A DNA stretch of 64,000 bases from Oscillospiraceae bacterium (GCA_017438745.1 JAFRUS010000040.1:22631-86630), one strand, 5' to 3'. Shown: positions 33,674 through 42,984, counted from the first letter of the stretch. Notes: generated by a model from the letters alone, not told the origin. Translations and numbers: made by a program.

Positions 33674-35482
33674 ATGATATTACAGGATTTTTATGACGGG
33701 AAAGCATTCGACGCATATGAGTTTTTCGGAGCACATCCTGAAAACGGAAAGACGGTTTTCAGAACATATGCACCGGCAGCGTCATCGGTAAAAGTTATCG
33801 GCAGCTTCAACGGCTGGAAAGGTGTCGAGATGACGCAGGAAGGACGAAGCGGTGTATTCACATATGTTTCAGATAATGCCCGCGCCGGAGATCTTTATAA
33901 ATTCCAGATAACTTCAAGGAACGGCAGCACGGTGGATCACTGCGATCCATACGGGTTCGGCATGGAACTCAGACCGGCAAGTGCTTCGATAGTTACTGAC
34001 CTTAGCGGATTTGAATGGCACGACAGAGAATGGATGGAGAAACGTACACGGAATTTCAATTCTCCTCTGAGCATCTACGAGGTGCATCTTGGTTCGTGGC
34101 ATACAAACCCTGACGATGAAAACGGATGGTTCACTTACTCCGAAATAGCTGACAGGCTTATAAAATACGTTAAGGAGAACCATTTTACGCATATTGAGTT
34201 CATGCCGCTTTCCGAGCATCCGGCGGATGAATCCTGGGGGTATCAGAATACAGGATTTTTCAGTCCGACTTCACGCTACGGAACGGCGAAGGAACTTATG
34301 GAACTTGTGGACAAGTGCCACGCAAACGGCATAGGAGTTATCATTGACTTCGTTCCGGTGCATTTCGCAATAGACAGCTACGGACTCGGACATTACGACG
34401 GTTCGGACCTTTACAACCTGCCGGATAATGATGTCGGAAACAGCGAGTGGGGAACCATGAACTTTAATCATTCCCGCAGGGAAGTAGCTTGTTTCCTTCA
34501 GTCGTGTGCGAACTACTGGCTTAAGGAATACCATTTTGACGGAATACGAATGGATGCCATCAGCCGCGCTATCTACTGGAACGGTGATCCGAACAGAGGC
34601 GTGAACCAGAACGCTGTTCACTTCATTTCGACCATGAATTCCGGACTTCATGCTCTTCATCCTACGGCTATGCTCATTGCCGAGGACAGTACAGCCTTTC
34701 TTAAGGTAACTGCCGCTGCCGAATACGGCGGGCTTGGCTTTGACTACAAGTGGGATCTTGGCTGGATGAACGATACTCTCGAATATTTCAAAGTTCCGCC
34801 GGGATACAGACCGGATCACTACTATGAACTTGTGTTCTCAATGGAATATTTCTTCAGCGAACACTTCATTCTTCCGTTTTCACACGATGAGGTGGTCCAC
34901 GGAAAGGCTACCATCTCGCAGAAAATGTGGGGCGATTACGATAAAAAGTTCCCGCAGGTAAGGGCACTGTACATGTACATGTTCGCTCATCCGGGAAAGA
35001 AACTCAACTTCATGGGCAACGAGATTGCTCAGTTCCGTGAATGGGATGAGAAGAGGGAACAGGACTGGGATATTCTCAAGTATCCTCTTCATGACAGCTT
35101 CCACAGATATTTTGCAGAGCTTAACCGGATTTATACAACTTATGAGGCGCTGTACAGGGATGAACTCAACGATCATAACTTCAAATGGCTCGAGTCATTT
35201 GCAAAGGATAAGTCGGTGTATGTTTTCGAGACCGGAATGGGTAAGAAAAAGATCATCTCAGCTTTCAACTTCTCTGACGAAGATCGTGGAAAAGTCTCGT
35301 TCGATGCTTCAGGAAAACGAAAGATCACTGAACTTATAAGCAGTGACTATGACATCTACAGCGGAAGCACGCACAAGGGCGATGACAGCATCGATGTTCA
35401 CTACAACAAAGCGGAGAACTATTCACGTATCACTGTACATCTTCCTCCGTTTACCGGTGTGATGTATCTTTCCGAAGAATAA
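33674..35482 (+). CDS. glgB: 1,4-alpha-glucan branching enzyme
   Basis: This 602-aa cytoplasmic enzyme introduces alpha-1,6 branches into glycogen. It has an N-terminal CBM48-type domain (about residues 15-105) and a GH13 barrel with the four conserved regions: DFVPVHF (I), GIRMDAIS with the nucleophile Asp (II), LIAEDST with the acid/base Glu (III) and FSHDEV (IV). NEIAQFREW near the C-terminus is typical of branching enzymes. It follows the VanY gene and precedes a GlgX-like gene, so the unit would handle intracellular storage polysaccharide. Confidence 0.95.
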   Translation: MILQDFYDGKAFDAYEFFGAHPENGKTVFRTYAPAASSVKVIGSFNGWKGVEMTQEGRSGVFTYVSDNARAGDLYKFQITSRNGSTVDHCDPYGFGMELRPASASIVTDLSGFEWHDREWMEKRTRNFNSPLSIYEVHLGSWHTNPDDENGWFTYSEIADRLIKYVKENHFTHIEFMPLSEHPADESWGYQNTGFFSPTSRYGTAKELMELVDKCHANGIGVIIDFVPVHFAIDSYGLGHYDGSDLYNLPDNDVGNSEWGTMNFNHSRREVACFLQSCANYWLKEYHFDGIRMDAISRAIYWNGDPNRGVNQNAVHFISTMNSGLHALHPTAMLIAEDSTAFLKVTAAAEYGGLGFDYKWDLGWMNDTLEYFKVPPGYRPDHYYELVFSMEYFFSEHFILPFSHDEVVHGKATISQKMWGDYDKKFPQVRALYMYMFAHPGKKLNFMGNEIAQFREWDEKREQDWDILKYPLHDSFHRYFAELNRIYTTYEALYRDELNDHNFKWLESFAKDKSVYVFETGMGKKKIISAFNFSDEDRGKVSFDASGKRKITELISSDYDIYSGSTHKGDDSIDVHYNKAENYSRITVHLPPFTGVMYLSEE

Positions 35483-35499
35483 TAATAAAAACCAAAACA

Positions 35500-35526
35500 G
35501 GGAAACGGGGTATTTCCCGCATTTTT
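35500..35526 (+). terminator. Weak hairpin between glgB and the debranching gene
   Basis: GGGAAA (35500-35505) pairs with TTTCCC (35513-35518), followed by GCATTTTT. With only 6 bp it is at most a partial terminator or attenuator within the operon. Confidence 0.35.
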
Positions 35527-35596
35527 CTGTTTGATATAAAGGAAATTCTGATTTATCAGTGTTTCCGCAGAAAAGATAATAAAGGGGTTATGCATT

Positions 35597-37735
35597 TTGA
35601 AAAATCTTATTTCAAACATAAAGGATTCACTTCAGCCTATCGACGAGATAAACGGCTTTAAGGTAAGACCTGGATTCTATCTTATCAACGGGGCAACAGC
35701 CATCCGTAACGGTGTTAATTTCACCATCCATTCGTTCAGTGCAACATACTGCGAGCTTCTTCTTTTCAGAAAGGACGAGTCTGAACCGTATGCGGTTCTT
35801 CCGTTCCCGGAATCATACAGGATAGGCAATACTTTTTCAATGATCGTTTTTGACATCAACATTGAGGAACTTGAATATGTTTACCGTATGGACGGACCTT
35901 ACGACAAGAAGAAAGGCCTTATCTTCAACAAGCAGCATTATCTTCTTGATCCTTATGCCAGAGCTGTAACAGGACAGGCAGAATGGGGTGTAAAGAGGAA
36001 ACAGAAGAAAAACATGTACCGTGCACGAGTGGTTGACGATACATTTGACTGGGGCGACTGTCCGCAGCCGCATCTGCGTTTCCGCGATCTCATCATCTAT
36101 GAACTCCATGTCCGCGGATTTACCTATGACATTTCATCCGGCGTAAAGGAAAAACGCCGCGGTACATTTGCCGGTGTCAAGGAAAAAATCCCGTACATCA
36201 AGAAACTCGGTATAAATGCTGTTGAGCTCATGCCTATCTTCGAATTCGACGAGATGGAAGATGTGCGTGTAGTTGACGACGTTACGCTTTACAACTACTG
36301 GGGTTACAACACAGTAGGATTTTTCGCACCAAATACCGGTTACACATCTGAACGTGAGCACAATCATGAAGGTCGTGAGCTTAAGACTCTCATCAAGGAA
36401 CTTCATGAAAACGGAATAGAAGTTATCCTCGACGTTGTATTCAACCATACAGCCGAAGGTGATGAAAGAGGACCGGTATTCTCATTCAAGGGCATCGACA
36501 ACAACATCTACTACCTTCTTACTCCGGACGGACATTACTACAACTTCAGCGGATGCGGAAACTCACTCAACTGTAACCATCCTATCGTTCACCAGTTCAT
36601 TCTTGACTGCTTAAGACACTGGGTTATCGACTACCGTATTGACGGTTTCCGTTTCGATCTCGCTGCCATCATGGGACGTAACGAGGACGGTTCACCGATG
36701 AAGAACCCTCCTATACTTGAAGCACTTGCCTTCGACCCTATTCTCGGTAAGGTAAAGCTTATCGCCGAAGCCTGGGATGCAGGCGGACTTTATCAGGTAG
36801 GAAGCTTCCCGGCATGGAAGAGATGGGCTGAATGGAACGGCAAGTACCGTGATGATCTCCGCTGCTTCCTCAAGGGTGACGGCGGAATGGCAAAGAATGC
36901 TGTTACAAGAATCACCGGATCACGCGACCTTTACAATCCTGACCACCGCGGAAACAATGCGTCTGTAAACTTTATCACATGTCACGACGGATTTACTCTT
37001 TACGATCTTTATGCATACAATGAAAAGCATAACGAAAAGAACGGCTGGAACAACACCGACGGTGACAACTGCAACAACAGCTGGAACTGCGGTATCGAGG
37101 GCGAGACAGATGATCCGACCGTGCTTGCACTCAGAAAGCGTCTGAGAAAGAACGCATTCGCGACACTCATGTGCAGCCGTGGTGCAGCAATGTTCCTTGC
37201 GGGTGATGAATTCTGCAATACACAGTTTGGTAACAACAACGCCTACTGTCAGGACAACATCACATCATGGCTTGACTGGACAAGACTTGAACAGTATAAG
37301 GACATGTTCGATTTCTGTCGTTTCATGATCTCATTCAGAATGGCTCACAACGTCATCAGAAGAAAGACAAAGCAGGCTACCTGCGGTTATCCTGACATAA
37401 GTGTTCACAACGGATCTCCTTGGAACGAGAATTTCTCGAACGATACACGTCTTATCGGTATCATGTACTCCGGACGTACTACAGACGACACCGAGGATGA
37501 CATGATCCTTATCCTCATCAATACATTCTGGGAAAATCTCCGCATGGAACTTCCTAATCTTCCGGGCGGATTTACCTGGAACATTGCAATGGATACATGG
37601 TTTGACCATGAGGAAGGCGTTGACTACAATACACTCACTGAACGCCACGGCAACAGCCTTGTTGTAAAGCCGAGATCAGTGATCATTCTCAATTCTGTAC
37701 GTAACGACATTTCACAGCACATGAACGGGCAGTGA
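35597..37735 (+). CDS. glgX: Glycogen debranching enzyme / isoamylase-like (GlgX type)
   Basis: This 712-aa GH13 enzyme has an N-terminal CBM48-type region and the catalytic regions DVVFNHT (I), GFRFDLAA (II), LIAEAWD (III) and FITCHDG (IV). DVVFNHTAEGDERGPVFSFKG-like spacing and the NCNHP motif are characteristic of the isoamylase/GlgX subfamily that hydrolyses alpha-1,6 linkages. It starts at TTG 35597, with AAAGGGG 9 nt upstream; the nearby ATG at 35590 is in another frame. The pairing with glgB gives both branch formation and removal. Confidence 0.9.
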   Translation: MKNLISNIKDSLQPIDEINGFKVRPGFYLINGATAIRNGVNFTIHSFSATYCELLLFRKDESEPYAVLPFPESYRIGNTFSMIVFDINIEELEYVYRMDGPYDKKKGLIFNKQHYLLDPYARAVTGQAEWGVKRKQKKNMYRARVVDDTFDWGDCPQPHLRFRDLIIYELHVRGFTYDISSGVKEKRRGTFAGVKEKIPYIKKLGINAVELMPIFEFDEMEDVRVVDDVTLYNYWGYNTVGFFAPNTGYTSEREHNHEGRELKTLIKELHENGIEVILDVVFNHTAEGDERGPVFSFKGIDNNIYYLLTPDGHYYNFSGCGNSLNCNHPIVHQFILDCLRHWVIDYRIDGFRFDLAAIMGRNEDGSPMKNPPILEALAFDPILGKVKLIAEAWDAGGLYQVGSFPAWKRWAEWNGKYRDDLRCFLKGDGGMAKNAVTRITGSRDLYNPDHRGNNASVNFITCHDGFTLYDLYAYNEKHNEKNGWNNTDGDNCNNSWNCGIEGETDDPTVLALRKRLRKNAFATLMCSRGAAMFLAGDEFCNTQFGNNNAYCQDNITSWLDWTRLEQYKDMFDFCRFMISFRMAHNVIRRKTKQATCGYPDISVHNGSPWNENFSNDTRLIGIMYSGRTTDDTEDDMILILINTFWENLRMELPNLPGGFTWNIAMDTWFDHEEGVDYNTLTERHGNSLVVKPRSVIILNSVRNDISQHMNGQ

Positions 37736-37748
37736 TGTGCGCTCACAA

Positions 37749-37803
37749 TTGTATACCTACATGCAGAAAATAAGTTGACAATCGTATACCGTTATGCTAT
37801 AAT
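37749..37803 (+). promoter_or_regulatory. bioY promoter overlapped by a probable BirA operator
   Basis: TTGACA (37775-37780), 17 bp, TATAAT (37798-37803) is a perfect promoter. Overlapping its -35 is an inverted repeat with TTGTATACC at 37749-37757, 15 bp, then AGTTGACAA at 37773-37781, which fits the BirA consensus of two 9-bp arms around a 14-16 bp gap. A further GTATACC half-site lies at 37784-37790. Biotin-dependent repression of bioY follows from this. Confidence 0.65.
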
Positions 37804-37850
37804 TTTATAGGATCCCAAAATATCTATCGAAAAGGAAATGATAATTTACC

Positions 37851-38426
37851 ATGACGGGAACGATCAGCTCTAACAGAAACAGGACTCTGATGATGTGTCT
37901 GTGCGCCATGTTCACAGCACTTATTGCAATCGGCGGATTTATAAAAATACCTGTGCCGCCTGTACCTTTTACACTTCAGTTCCAGTTTACAACACTCGCA
38001 GGACTTCTGCTCGGAAAAAAATACGGTTCGGTAAGCGTTATACTTTACGTATTTCTTGGCCTTGCCGGAATACCGATATTCACTAAAGGCGGGGGACTGT
38101 GGTACGTACTTGAACCTACTTTCGGATATATACTCGGATACATTCCGGGAACATTTCTGACCGGACTTATCGCACATAAGGAGAAGCATCCGTCGCAGAA
38201 AAGACTGCTTGCTGCGAGCTTCGCAGGATATGCTGTAGTATATGCGGTCGGAATGACCTACTGCTACATAGTCATGAACTTCTTCCTTGAAGGAGACGGA
38301 ATAAAACTCTGGCCGCTTTTCCTCAACTGCTTTCTTATCTTCGTACCGAAGGATGTTATCCTTACGGTCATGGTTTCGATAGCAGCAAAGAAAATACTTC
38401 CGGCAACCGGAAAATATATCGACTGA
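37851..38426 (+). CDS. bioY: Biotin transporter substrate-binding component BioY
   Basis: This 191-aa integral membrane S component of an ECF-type importer has five to six hydrophobic segments. The family motif region is visible: FIKIPVPPVPFTLQFQF, then LLGKKYGSVSVILYVFLGLAGIPIF, and EPTFGYILGYIPG. It binds biotin for uptake with a shared ECF module, not encoded here. The upstream BirA-like operator supports the assignment. A perfect bidirectional terminator follows. Confidence 0.95.
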   Translation: MTGTISSNRNRTLMMCLCAMFTALIAIGGFIKIPVPPVPFTLQFQFTTLAGLLLGKKYGSVSVILYVFLGLAGIPIFTKGGGLWYVLEPTFGYILGYIPGTFLTGLIAHKEKHPSQKRLLAASFAGYAVVYAVGMTYCYIVMNFFLEGDGIKLWPLFLNCFLIFVPKDVILTVMVSIAAKKILPATGKYID

Positions 38427-38430
38427 TAAA

Positions 38431-38479
38431 AAAAAACGGATGACATCTCGTTTAGTTACTGAGATGTCATCCGTTTTTT
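38431..38479. terminator. Strong bidirectional terminator
   Basis: A perfect 19-bp stem (38431-38449 with 38461-38479), 11-nt loop, with A/T runs on both sides, between convergent bioY and the flavodiiron gene. Confidence 0.95.
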
Positions 38480-38548
38480 TATTTTTTTATTTACAGAATA
38501 ATTGTTACGCACGGCTGTACGTATCGCAGCCACAGGTCTGCATATCCG

Positions 38549-39706
38549 TTATTTACAGAGCTCGTCAGCAAGTGCTTCAAGTGCAACCTTTGAATCAGCA
38601 TTAAGAGAAGACTTGATAGTTACGCTGTTCTCACAGTAAGTAATATCCTTGCTCTTTTCAAGCAGTGCGGCCATGGTTCTCTTGGCTGTCGGTGCCCAGC
38701 TTCCGTTTTCCATGAAAGCAACTGTACGGTTCTGGTATCCGCGCTCAGTAAGATGTGTGATGAATGCTCTCATGCAAGGGAATACATCACCGTTGTATGA
38801 TGCAGCAGCAAGTACAAGACGGTCGTAACGGAACGCATCTTCAACGCATTCAGCCCAGTCTTCTCTTGAAAGATCGGAAATGGCAACCTTTTCGCAGCCC
38901 TTTCCCTTAAGCTTTTCAGCGAGAAGTTCAGCAGCCTTCCTGGTGTTTCCGTGGATAGATGCGTATGCGATGAATACACCCTTATCTTCCGGCTTGTAAG
39001 ATGACCATGTGTCGTACTTGTTTATGTAGTAAGCGATGTTTTCTGTAAGCACCGGTCCGTGGAGCGGACAGATAATCTGGATATCAAGCGTAGCAGCAGC
39101 CTTAAGGAGCTTCTGTACCTGCATGCCGTATTTGCCTACGATACCGAAATAATAGCGGCGTGCCTCACAGTCCCATTCATTATCTTCTGCATCAAGAGCA
39201 CCGAATTTTCCGAATGCGTCAGCTGAGAAAAGCACCTTGTCTGTGCTGTCGTATGTAAGCATAACTTCCGGCCAGTGTACCATCGGAGCGAAGATGAACT
39301 TAAGTTCGTGCTTACCGAGTGAAAGTGTATCGCCGTCCTTTACTGTTACTTTTTCAAATTCAGGAAGAGTATCAAAGAACTGTCCCATCATATTGAATGT
39401 CTGTATGTTTCCGACGATCTTTGCAGAAGGATAAGCCTTTACAAAGCTTAAAATATTTGCTGAGTGGTCAGGTTCCATGTGCTGAACTATAAGATAGTCA
39501 GGAGTCTTACCGTCAAGTGCGTTCTTAAGATTAGCAAGCCATTCGTCACCGAACTTAGCTTCAACTGAATCCATAACAGCGATCTTTTCATCGAAAATAA
39601 CATAAGAGTTGTAAGCCATTCCGTCAGGGATGATGTACTGGCTTTCGAAAAGATCAGTAACGTGGTCATTCACGCCGATGTATCTGATATCATTTGTAAT
39701 AGTCAT
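38549..39706 (-). CDS. Flavodiiron protein (FprA family)
   Basis: This 385-aa cytoplasmic protein has an N-terminal metallo-beta-lactamase-like domain carrying the di-iron ligands (HMEPDHS and MVHWPEV) and a C-terminal flavodoxin domain (FIAYASIHGNTRKAAELL). Such proteins reduce oxygen to water or NO to N2O and protect strict anaerobes. The frame opens 14 codons earlier, but AAGGAG before ATG 39706 (MTITNDIRYIG) fixes the start. It has its own promoter. Codon use suggests good expression. Confidence 0.93.
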   Translation of the reverse strand: MTITNDIRYIGVNDHVTDLFESQYIIPDGMAYNSYVIFDEKIAVMDSVEAKFGDEWLANLKNALDGKTPDYLIVQHMEPDHSANILSFVKAYPSAKIVGNIQTFNMMGQFFDTLPEFEKVTVKDGDTLSLGKHELKFIFAPMVHWPEVMLTYDSTDKVLFSADAFGKFGALDAEDNEWDCEARRYYFGIVGKYGMQVQKLLKAAATLDIQIICPLHGPVLTENIAYYINKYDTWSSYKPEDKGVFIAYASIHGNTRKAAELLAEKLKGKGCEKVAISDLSREDWAECVEDAFRYDRLVLAAASYNGDVFPCMRAFITHLTERGYQNRTVAFMENGSWAPTAKRTMAALLEKSKDITYCENSVTIKSSLNADSKVALEALADELCK

Positions 39707-39756
39707 TGTAAATTCTCCTTGGGTGATTTTGATTTGCGGTAATCGCATCTTTAAAC

Positions 39757-39785
39757 ATTATATCATTTTAAAGATTATTAATCAA
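39757..39785 (-). promoter_or_regulatory. Promoter of the flavodiiron gene
   Basis: On the minus strand TTGATT (39785-39780) and TATAAT (39762-39757) are 17 bp apart. Confidence 0.75.
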
Positions 39786-39852
39786 GCTATCGGTAATTGG
39801 ATATTAAGGGGCAAACAGGAATTAAACGAACTATAATATTCTATAACATGTA

Positions 39853-39881
39853 TTGACATTTCGATTTTGCCATGGTATAAT
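39853..39881 (+). promoter_or_regulatory. Consensus promoter ahead of the Rpn-family pseudogene
   Basis: TTGACA (39853-39858), 17 bp, TATAAT (39876-39881), so the broken gene downstream is probably still transcribed. Confidence 0.85.
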
Positions 39882-39956
39882 ATTCTTGCTGCGGCAAATG
39901 AAAATAGTTGAATAACATTAAAGATAATGTTATAATGTAGGAGGAAGAAGAAAAAC

Positions 39957-40620
39957 ATGAAAAGACGGACAATGTTCTGGCAGGCTTTGAAAAAGCTTGA
40001 TAAGAAAGCGTATCTGGATGCAGCAGGAAAGGTGCTGCTAGGATACCGTGTTATATGTGCTTTTATTCTTAAAGCGTGTATTGAGGAACTGGCCGATTAT
40101 TCAATTGAGTATATCAAAAATGAATGCATAATTGATGATCCGATAATTGCGGCGATACATGTTCACAGGAATACCTGCGAAAAAATTTGTTAATACGATC
40201 AACAGGTATCACTTTACAGAGGAAAATATCCTTGGCAGTGCCAAGCTTCCGGTTTCAGATTACGACAAGGCAGATGTTATCCTTGTTGGACTGCACACAA
40301 ACGGCGATGAAGGTAAATGCGGAAATGAAATGATCGATATGCTCAGCGTTGTTTTTGATAAGGAGAAGGAAGCGAAGGAAAAGCAGGATGAACTGGAACA
40401 CGAATACGGAATAAAGATGACGAGGGAATACAGTGAGGTGGTCGATAATATGTGCAATATCAGTAAGTACTATACTCAGGAAAGCGATGAAGCGAGAAAG
40501 GATCTTGATGAGGCAAGAAAGAATCTTGATGAAGCTGTGAAAAAAGCTGAAAAGTATTTGGAAAAACTTAGAAGCCTTGGCGTGTCAGAAAAAGAAATCG
40601 CTGAAGTTATGAACAACTGA
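39957..40620 (+). pseudogene. PD-(D/E)XK (Rpn) family gene with internal deletion and frameshift
   Basis: The first frame (39957-40193) encodes the N-terminal part of an Rpn/PD-(D/E)XK 'transposase family' protein (YRVICAFILKACIEELADYSIEYIKNE). A second frame (to 40620) resumes at NTINRYHFTEENILG and continues to the usual charged, coiled C-terminus (EARKDLDEARKNLDEAVKKAEK). The central part that holds the catalytic Asp/Glu-x-Gln residues is absent, and the two parts are in different frames with the junction near 40180-40200. AGGAGGAAG precedes the first ATG. The gene is therefore inactive as a nuclease. Confidence 0.8.
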
Positions 40621-40649
40621 ATCGGTACGCCTGACGGCGTGCTATTGAA

Positions 40650-40677
40650 AAACAGCACCTCTGCCGAGGCGCTGTTT
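40650..40677 (+). terminator. Terminator-like hairpin
   Basis: AACAGCACCTC (40651-40661) pairs with GAGGCGCTGTT (40666-40676) with one mismatch, preceded by a GGTACGCCTGACGGCGTGC mini-hairpin (40624-40642). The pairing style matches the GCACGCC-family elements. Confidence 0.6.
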
Positions 40678-40728
40678 GCTTATAAATGAATATTATTTTA
40701 TAGAAAATAGTCCGGGGGGATAAATATA

Positions 40729-42255
40729 ATGAATTTGAATAAAAAAAGAAAAGCAGCTCTTGCCTGTGTGCTTTCGGGCGCTTTGCTGCTTACGGGAACG
40801 CCGTATTATTCTTCGTTTTTAGCTGAACATGCTTATGCGGAGGCGGAGACGCTTACAGTTACATCCATGCAGCCGACTCAGGGCCCTGTAGTGGAGGCGA
40901 ATGAGACAGGCGGTTCCGGGTTTACTTTTCCTGTGTTCAACGGCGATGAATCGATAAAATATGAGCAGGTGGCTGCTGATATACGTTTGTTTGCAAAGAC
41001 TGATAAGGATGCCGACTGGGTAAGCATCGACAATAATGCCGACAGCGGCTGGATATATGACCAGAACTTCGGACATTTCTGGGACGGACCGGGCGGATTC
41101 TGGTTTCACGTTAAGGAAGAGACTTACGTAAGACTTCAGTCTGCATCAGATCCGTCAGTTTATCTTGACTACACGATAACAGCCGACAAGGTCGCACCTC
41201 GTCCTGATCCTGCTGAAAGTGAAAAGCTTGTGTTCGGAACAGATGAGAACCCTGAAATCGAAGGCTGGGATCTTGTATGGAACGACGAGTTTTCCGGAAA
41301 TGATATAGAGGGACGAAACTGGACTCATCAGACCGGCTATTTTTTAAATGAGGATCCCGGAACCTGGGGATGGGGAAATGCTGAACTTGAATACTATACC
41401 GATTCTCCGCAGAATTCGTATGTATCTGACGGAAAACTGACACTTAAGCTCCTCGACGAGCCTAAGTCATTCCCGGAAGATCCGGACAGAACAGCACCGT
41501 ATTCATCGGCAAAGCTCGTTTCAAAAGATACATTTGCATTTAAGTACGGCAGAATAGATTTCTGTGCGAAAGTCCCTTCAGGCACAGGCATCTGGCCGGC
41601 GCTCTGGCTGCTTCCGGAAAACGAAGAATACGGCACCTGGGCTGCATCCGGCGAGATAGATGTCATGGAGGCCAAAGGAAGACTCAACAACACCATCTAC
41701 GGAACGATCCACTACGGCGGCTCATGGCCGGCAAACAGATATTCCGGCGATCAGTACGTGTTTGAGGACGGAAAGACCTACGACGACGGTTTTCATATCT
41801 ACAGCGTCGTATGGGAAAAGGAACAGATAAGCTGGTACGTTGACGGTATCTGCTACAGTGTGATCCCTTCTACGGAATGGTACTCGGCAACAGACGAGAG
41901 CAACCCTTATGCACCGTTTGACAAGGAATTCTACATCATCATGAATCTTGCCGCAGGCGGAAACTTCGACGAGGGCAGAGCTCCGGAAGCAGAACTTATC
42001 CCTTCTGAAATGCAGGTTGACTATGTTCGTGTATATCAGGCGAAAAATGATCCGGAGGCAACTCATGGAGTACCGCTTCTTCCTGATCCGCCGTATGAAG
42101 CATTCCTTAACGCTTCCGACGTGATAAATCTTCAGAAATATCTCTTCGGCGTTTCAGAAGCCACAATGGCGTATGATCTCGACAACAACGGAAAAACCGA
42201 TATCAGAGATCTTATAATACTCAAGGAAAAAATCATTTCCTATAATGCAATATAA
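40729..42255 (+). CDS. Secreted GH16 beta-glucanase with dockerin-like C-terminus
   Basis: This 508-aa protein has a signal peptide (about residues 1-38), a beta-rich N-terminal module (45-155), a GH16 domain (about 178-440) and a C-terminal 50-residue module. The catalytic motif is GEIDVMEA (E309, D311, E314), in the laminarinase/lichenase pattern, preceded by WPALWLLP. The C-terminal module contains one good dockerin calcium loop (YDLDNNGKTDIRDLIILKEKI), while the first repeat (LNASDVINLQKYLFG) lacks its loop, so this is a degenerate dockerin. It acts on beta-1,3- or mixed-linkage glucans outside the cell. GGGGGG precedes the ATG. Confidence 0.9.
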   Translation: MNLNKKRKAALACVLSGALLLTGTPYYSSFLAEHAYAEAETLTVTSMQPTQGPVVEANETGGSGFTFPVFNGDESIKYEQVAADIRLFAKTDKDADWVSIDNNADSGWIYDQNFGHFWDGPGGFWFHVKEETYVRLQSASDPSVYLDYTITADKVAPRPDPAESEKLVFGTDENPEIEGWDLVWNDEFSGNDIEGRNWTHQTGYFLNEDPGTWGWGNAELEYYTDSPQNSYVSDGKLTLKLLDEPKSFPEDPDRTAPYSSAKLVSKDTFAFKYGRIDFCAKVPSGTGIWPALWLLPENEEYGTWAASGEIDVMEAKGRLNNTIYGTIHYGGSWPANRYSGDQYVFEDGKTYDDGFHIYSVVWEKEQISWYVDGICYSVIPSTEWYSATDESNPYAPFDKEFYIIMNLAAGGNFDEGRAPEAELIPSEMQVDYVRVYQAKNDPEATHGVPLLPDPPYEAFLNASDVINLQKYLFGVSEATMAYDLDNNGKTDIRDLIILKEKIISYNAI

Positions 42256-42259
42256 AACA

Positions 42260-42296
42260 AAAACAGCGTGAAACCTCAAAAGTTTCGCGCTGTTTT
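42260..42296. terminator. Bidirectional terminator
   Basis: A 15-bp stem with one G-T pair (42260-42274 with 42282-42296), bounded by A and T runs, between the convergent GH16 and DUF1294 genes. Confidence 0.9.
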
Positions 42297-42333
42297 TAGT
42301 ATCAGATGTTAAGTAAATGCTGCCCGGTCAGTA

Positions 42334-42984
42334 TCAAACGTAGATATTCGGGAACCATGGTGAATTGATAAGATAAAGCAGAACTGCCACCTGTGTGGCG
42401 ATTATCATCGGAACTCCGGCGATGAAGTACGGCTTTCTTATCTTGTGACGGAAAATGAACATTGCGAGAAGTCCGCCGATCGATCCGCCGACACCGGAAA
42501 GAAGCAGAAGAAATGCAACTGGAATTCTGCTGTCTGATGCCTTTACTGCTTTGAATTTATCAATGCCGAAAACTATCAGTGTCATGAGATTGATACCTGC
42601 AAGGGCGTAGAGCGGAATACGGTGCTGAACGAATATCTGCCAGAAAGCAAAACGATGATTCTCAGTAACAAGGCCGAGACATACGAGAATTGCAAGAGTA
42701 TAGATTATTGTCATGCAGATAGATGTAACACGGAGCATCATATTCTCCTTTGTAGCTTTTCTGTCTGCGAAGAGTGAACCGAGAAGAACACCTGCAGGTC
42801 CGCCAATCAGTGAAAGAACTATAAGGAGACCGTTGAGATAGTAGCGTCCGTCCTGCTTTTTGTGTTTTACGAGACCGTTCATTATCTGGAGCATAAATGT
42901 CAGAACGTTGATTCCTGCAAGATAAAGAATGGTGTATGGTATCTGGAAACTGCCGATTGAAAGACTGCCGAATTTGTCAAGCAT
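42334..42984 (-). CDS. Duplicated DUF1294 membrane protein
   Basis: This 216-aa membrane protein consists of two related halves. Each has an LAGIN...T segment, then a GGPAGVLLGSLFADRK / GGSIGGLLAMFIFRHK motif that defines DUF1294. Usual family members are about 90-120 aa, so this is an internal duplication or fusion with roughly six to eight membrane segments in total. The function is unknown. It reads toward the terminator shared with the GH16 gene. Confidence 0.8.
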   Translation of the reverse strand: MLDKFGSLSIGSFQIPYTILYLAGINVLTFMLQIMNGLVKHKKQDGRYYLNGLLIVLSLIGGPAGVLLGSLFADRKATKENMMLRVTSICMTIIYTLAILVCLGLVTENHRFAFWQIFVQHRIPLYALAGINLMTLIVFGIDKFKAVKASDSRIPVAFLLLLSGVGGSIGGLLAMFIFRHKIRKPYFIAGVPMIIATQVAVLLYLINSPWFPNIYV

